Assembly (NCBI GenBank): GCA_902776195.1
Contig: CACYPF010000020.1
Coordinates: 1-41,126 of the forward strand
Direction of reading: 5' to 3'
DNA from: an uncultured Prevotellaceae bacterium
GTDB taxonomy: Bacteria; Bacteroidota; Bacteroidia; Bacteroidales; Bacteroidaceae
DNA: 41,126 bases
A program made the position numbers and the translations under genes. Positions 40,788 through 41,126 of this stretch are shown here, piece by piece (position 1 is the stretch's first letter; every line of letters begins with the position of its first letter). Under the pieces are notes generated by a model. That model worked only from the letters and a program-made list of their open reading frames with translations. It had not been told where the DNA came from and searched no databases.

Positions 40788-40946
40788 CTTTTTCCTTTCT
40801 TTTTTGATTCTTGCCACTCTCACCACTCACCTCTCACTATGCGAAGCCCTATATAATATAATTAAGGTGTACAGCATGTTGGGTCTTGACAAAAATCAAG
40901 AGGCGACATTTTTTTTGCTGTTTTTTGAAAAAATATGGGAAAAATA
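40788..40946. other. Gene-free divergent intergenic region
   Basis: AT-rich sequence between the argR promoter and the rrn-like promoter. No coding sequence or clear structure is visible. The A/T tracts at 40909-40945 directly upstream of the rightward promoter could act as an UP-type element. Confidence 0.5.
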
Positions 40947-40977
40947 TTTGGTAGTTCAAAAAATAGTCGTACCTTTG
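40947..40977 (+). promoter_or_regulatory. Strong rightward promoter, rRNA-operon-like
   Basis: TTTG (40947-40950), 19 bp, TACCTTTG (40970-40977) followed by CATCCGC, with A/T tracts upstream. The spacing and context resemble promoters of Bacteroidetes rRNA operons. Confidence 0.75.
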
Positions 40978-40983
40978 CATCCG

Positions 40984-41126
40984 CTTTCGGGAAAATCCGT
41001 TGGCAAAGAAGGAGATCTTTGAGAAGTCTTACATAAAACAGAGAAGTAGTAGTACAAGAAGCGAATGTCCTTTTAGGGCATTTGGGTAAAACTTTTACGA
41101 ACCGTCAATGAAGAGAAGGTGCTAGT
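40984..41126 (+). other. Probable rRNA operon leader, running off the edge
   Basis: No open reading frame begins here. The sequence contains GATCTTTGA (41014-41022), resembling the boxA-type antitermination signal of Bacteroidetes rrn leaders, then ACATAAAACAGAGAAGTAG and a hairpin (41064-41070 with 41076-41082). The 16S gene itself is not reached. The identification rests on remembered leader patterns. Confidence 0.6.

Noticed and set aside
41103-41126. Start of 16S rRNA at the right edge
   Set aside because: AATGAAGAG resembles the 16S start but the following bases do not match the expected TTTGATCCTGG, so only a leader is called.

Overview
The window looks like a Bacteroidales chromosome segment, most likely Prevotella/Segatella or a close relative. 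The evidence is the many promoters of the Bacteroidetes type (TTTG, 19-20 bp, TAnnTTTG), a SusC/SusD operon, a C10 (interpain/streptopain-like) protease with BspA-type leucine-rich repeats and a type IX secretion tail, and the Bacteroidetes N-succinylornithine-type arginine pathway. Both window edges fall in sequence expected to be multicopy: a susC-linked inverted repeat on the left and an rRNA-operon-like promoter and leader on the right. The window may therefore be a whole contig.

Region 1 (1-8977): a phase-variable nutrient-uptake locus. Two divergent susC genes face away from each other across a segment of about 1.4 kb. Their first ~100 coding bases (signal peptide and start of the mature protein) are an exact inverted repeat. 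Between the repeats lie a tyrosine recombinase gene and one good outward promoter that now points at the left, truncated susC. The right susC-susD-lipoprotein-lipoprotein operon has no recognisable promoter in the present orientation. Inversion would move the promoter and its ~200-nt leader to the right operon. This is the most striking system in the window.

Region 2 (8978-16425): an intergenic stretch rich in hairpins, then a plus-strand operon holding two copies of a gene pair and a small DUF4369-like lipoprotein. Each pair is a multi-spanning membrane protein (DUF6057-like) followed by a lipoprotein with a CxxCH haem-attachment motif and a TolB/PD40-like beta-propeller. An 18-bp DNA minisatellite occurs in two different reading frames of the first membrane protein, and related 9-bp units encode the lipoprotein signal peptides.

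Region 3 (16398-27585): a tightly overlapping ten-gene minus-strand operon: argD, proC, an XRE-cupin regulator, an acyl-CoA synthetase, proB, proA, an argF'-type carbamoyltransferase, threonine aldolase, and a third DUF6057/CxxCH pair. It converges on the region 2 operon at a shared terminator.

Region 4 (27679-37378): a secretion/regulation island placed between argC and argD. Two paralogous one-component regulators (periplasmic kelch-like propeller, one membrane span, cytoplasmic AraC domain) bracket a two-gene operon for the C10 protease and a 798-aa secreted protein of unknown function. The boundaries carry repeated hairpins.

Region 5 (37391-41126): argR, an acetyltransferase probably acting as N-acylglutamate synthase, argG and argC on the minus strand, then a divergent strong promoter with an rrn-like leader running off the right edge. 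Together regions 3 and 5 cover much of arginine and proline synthesis; argA, argB and argH homologues of classical type are not seen here.
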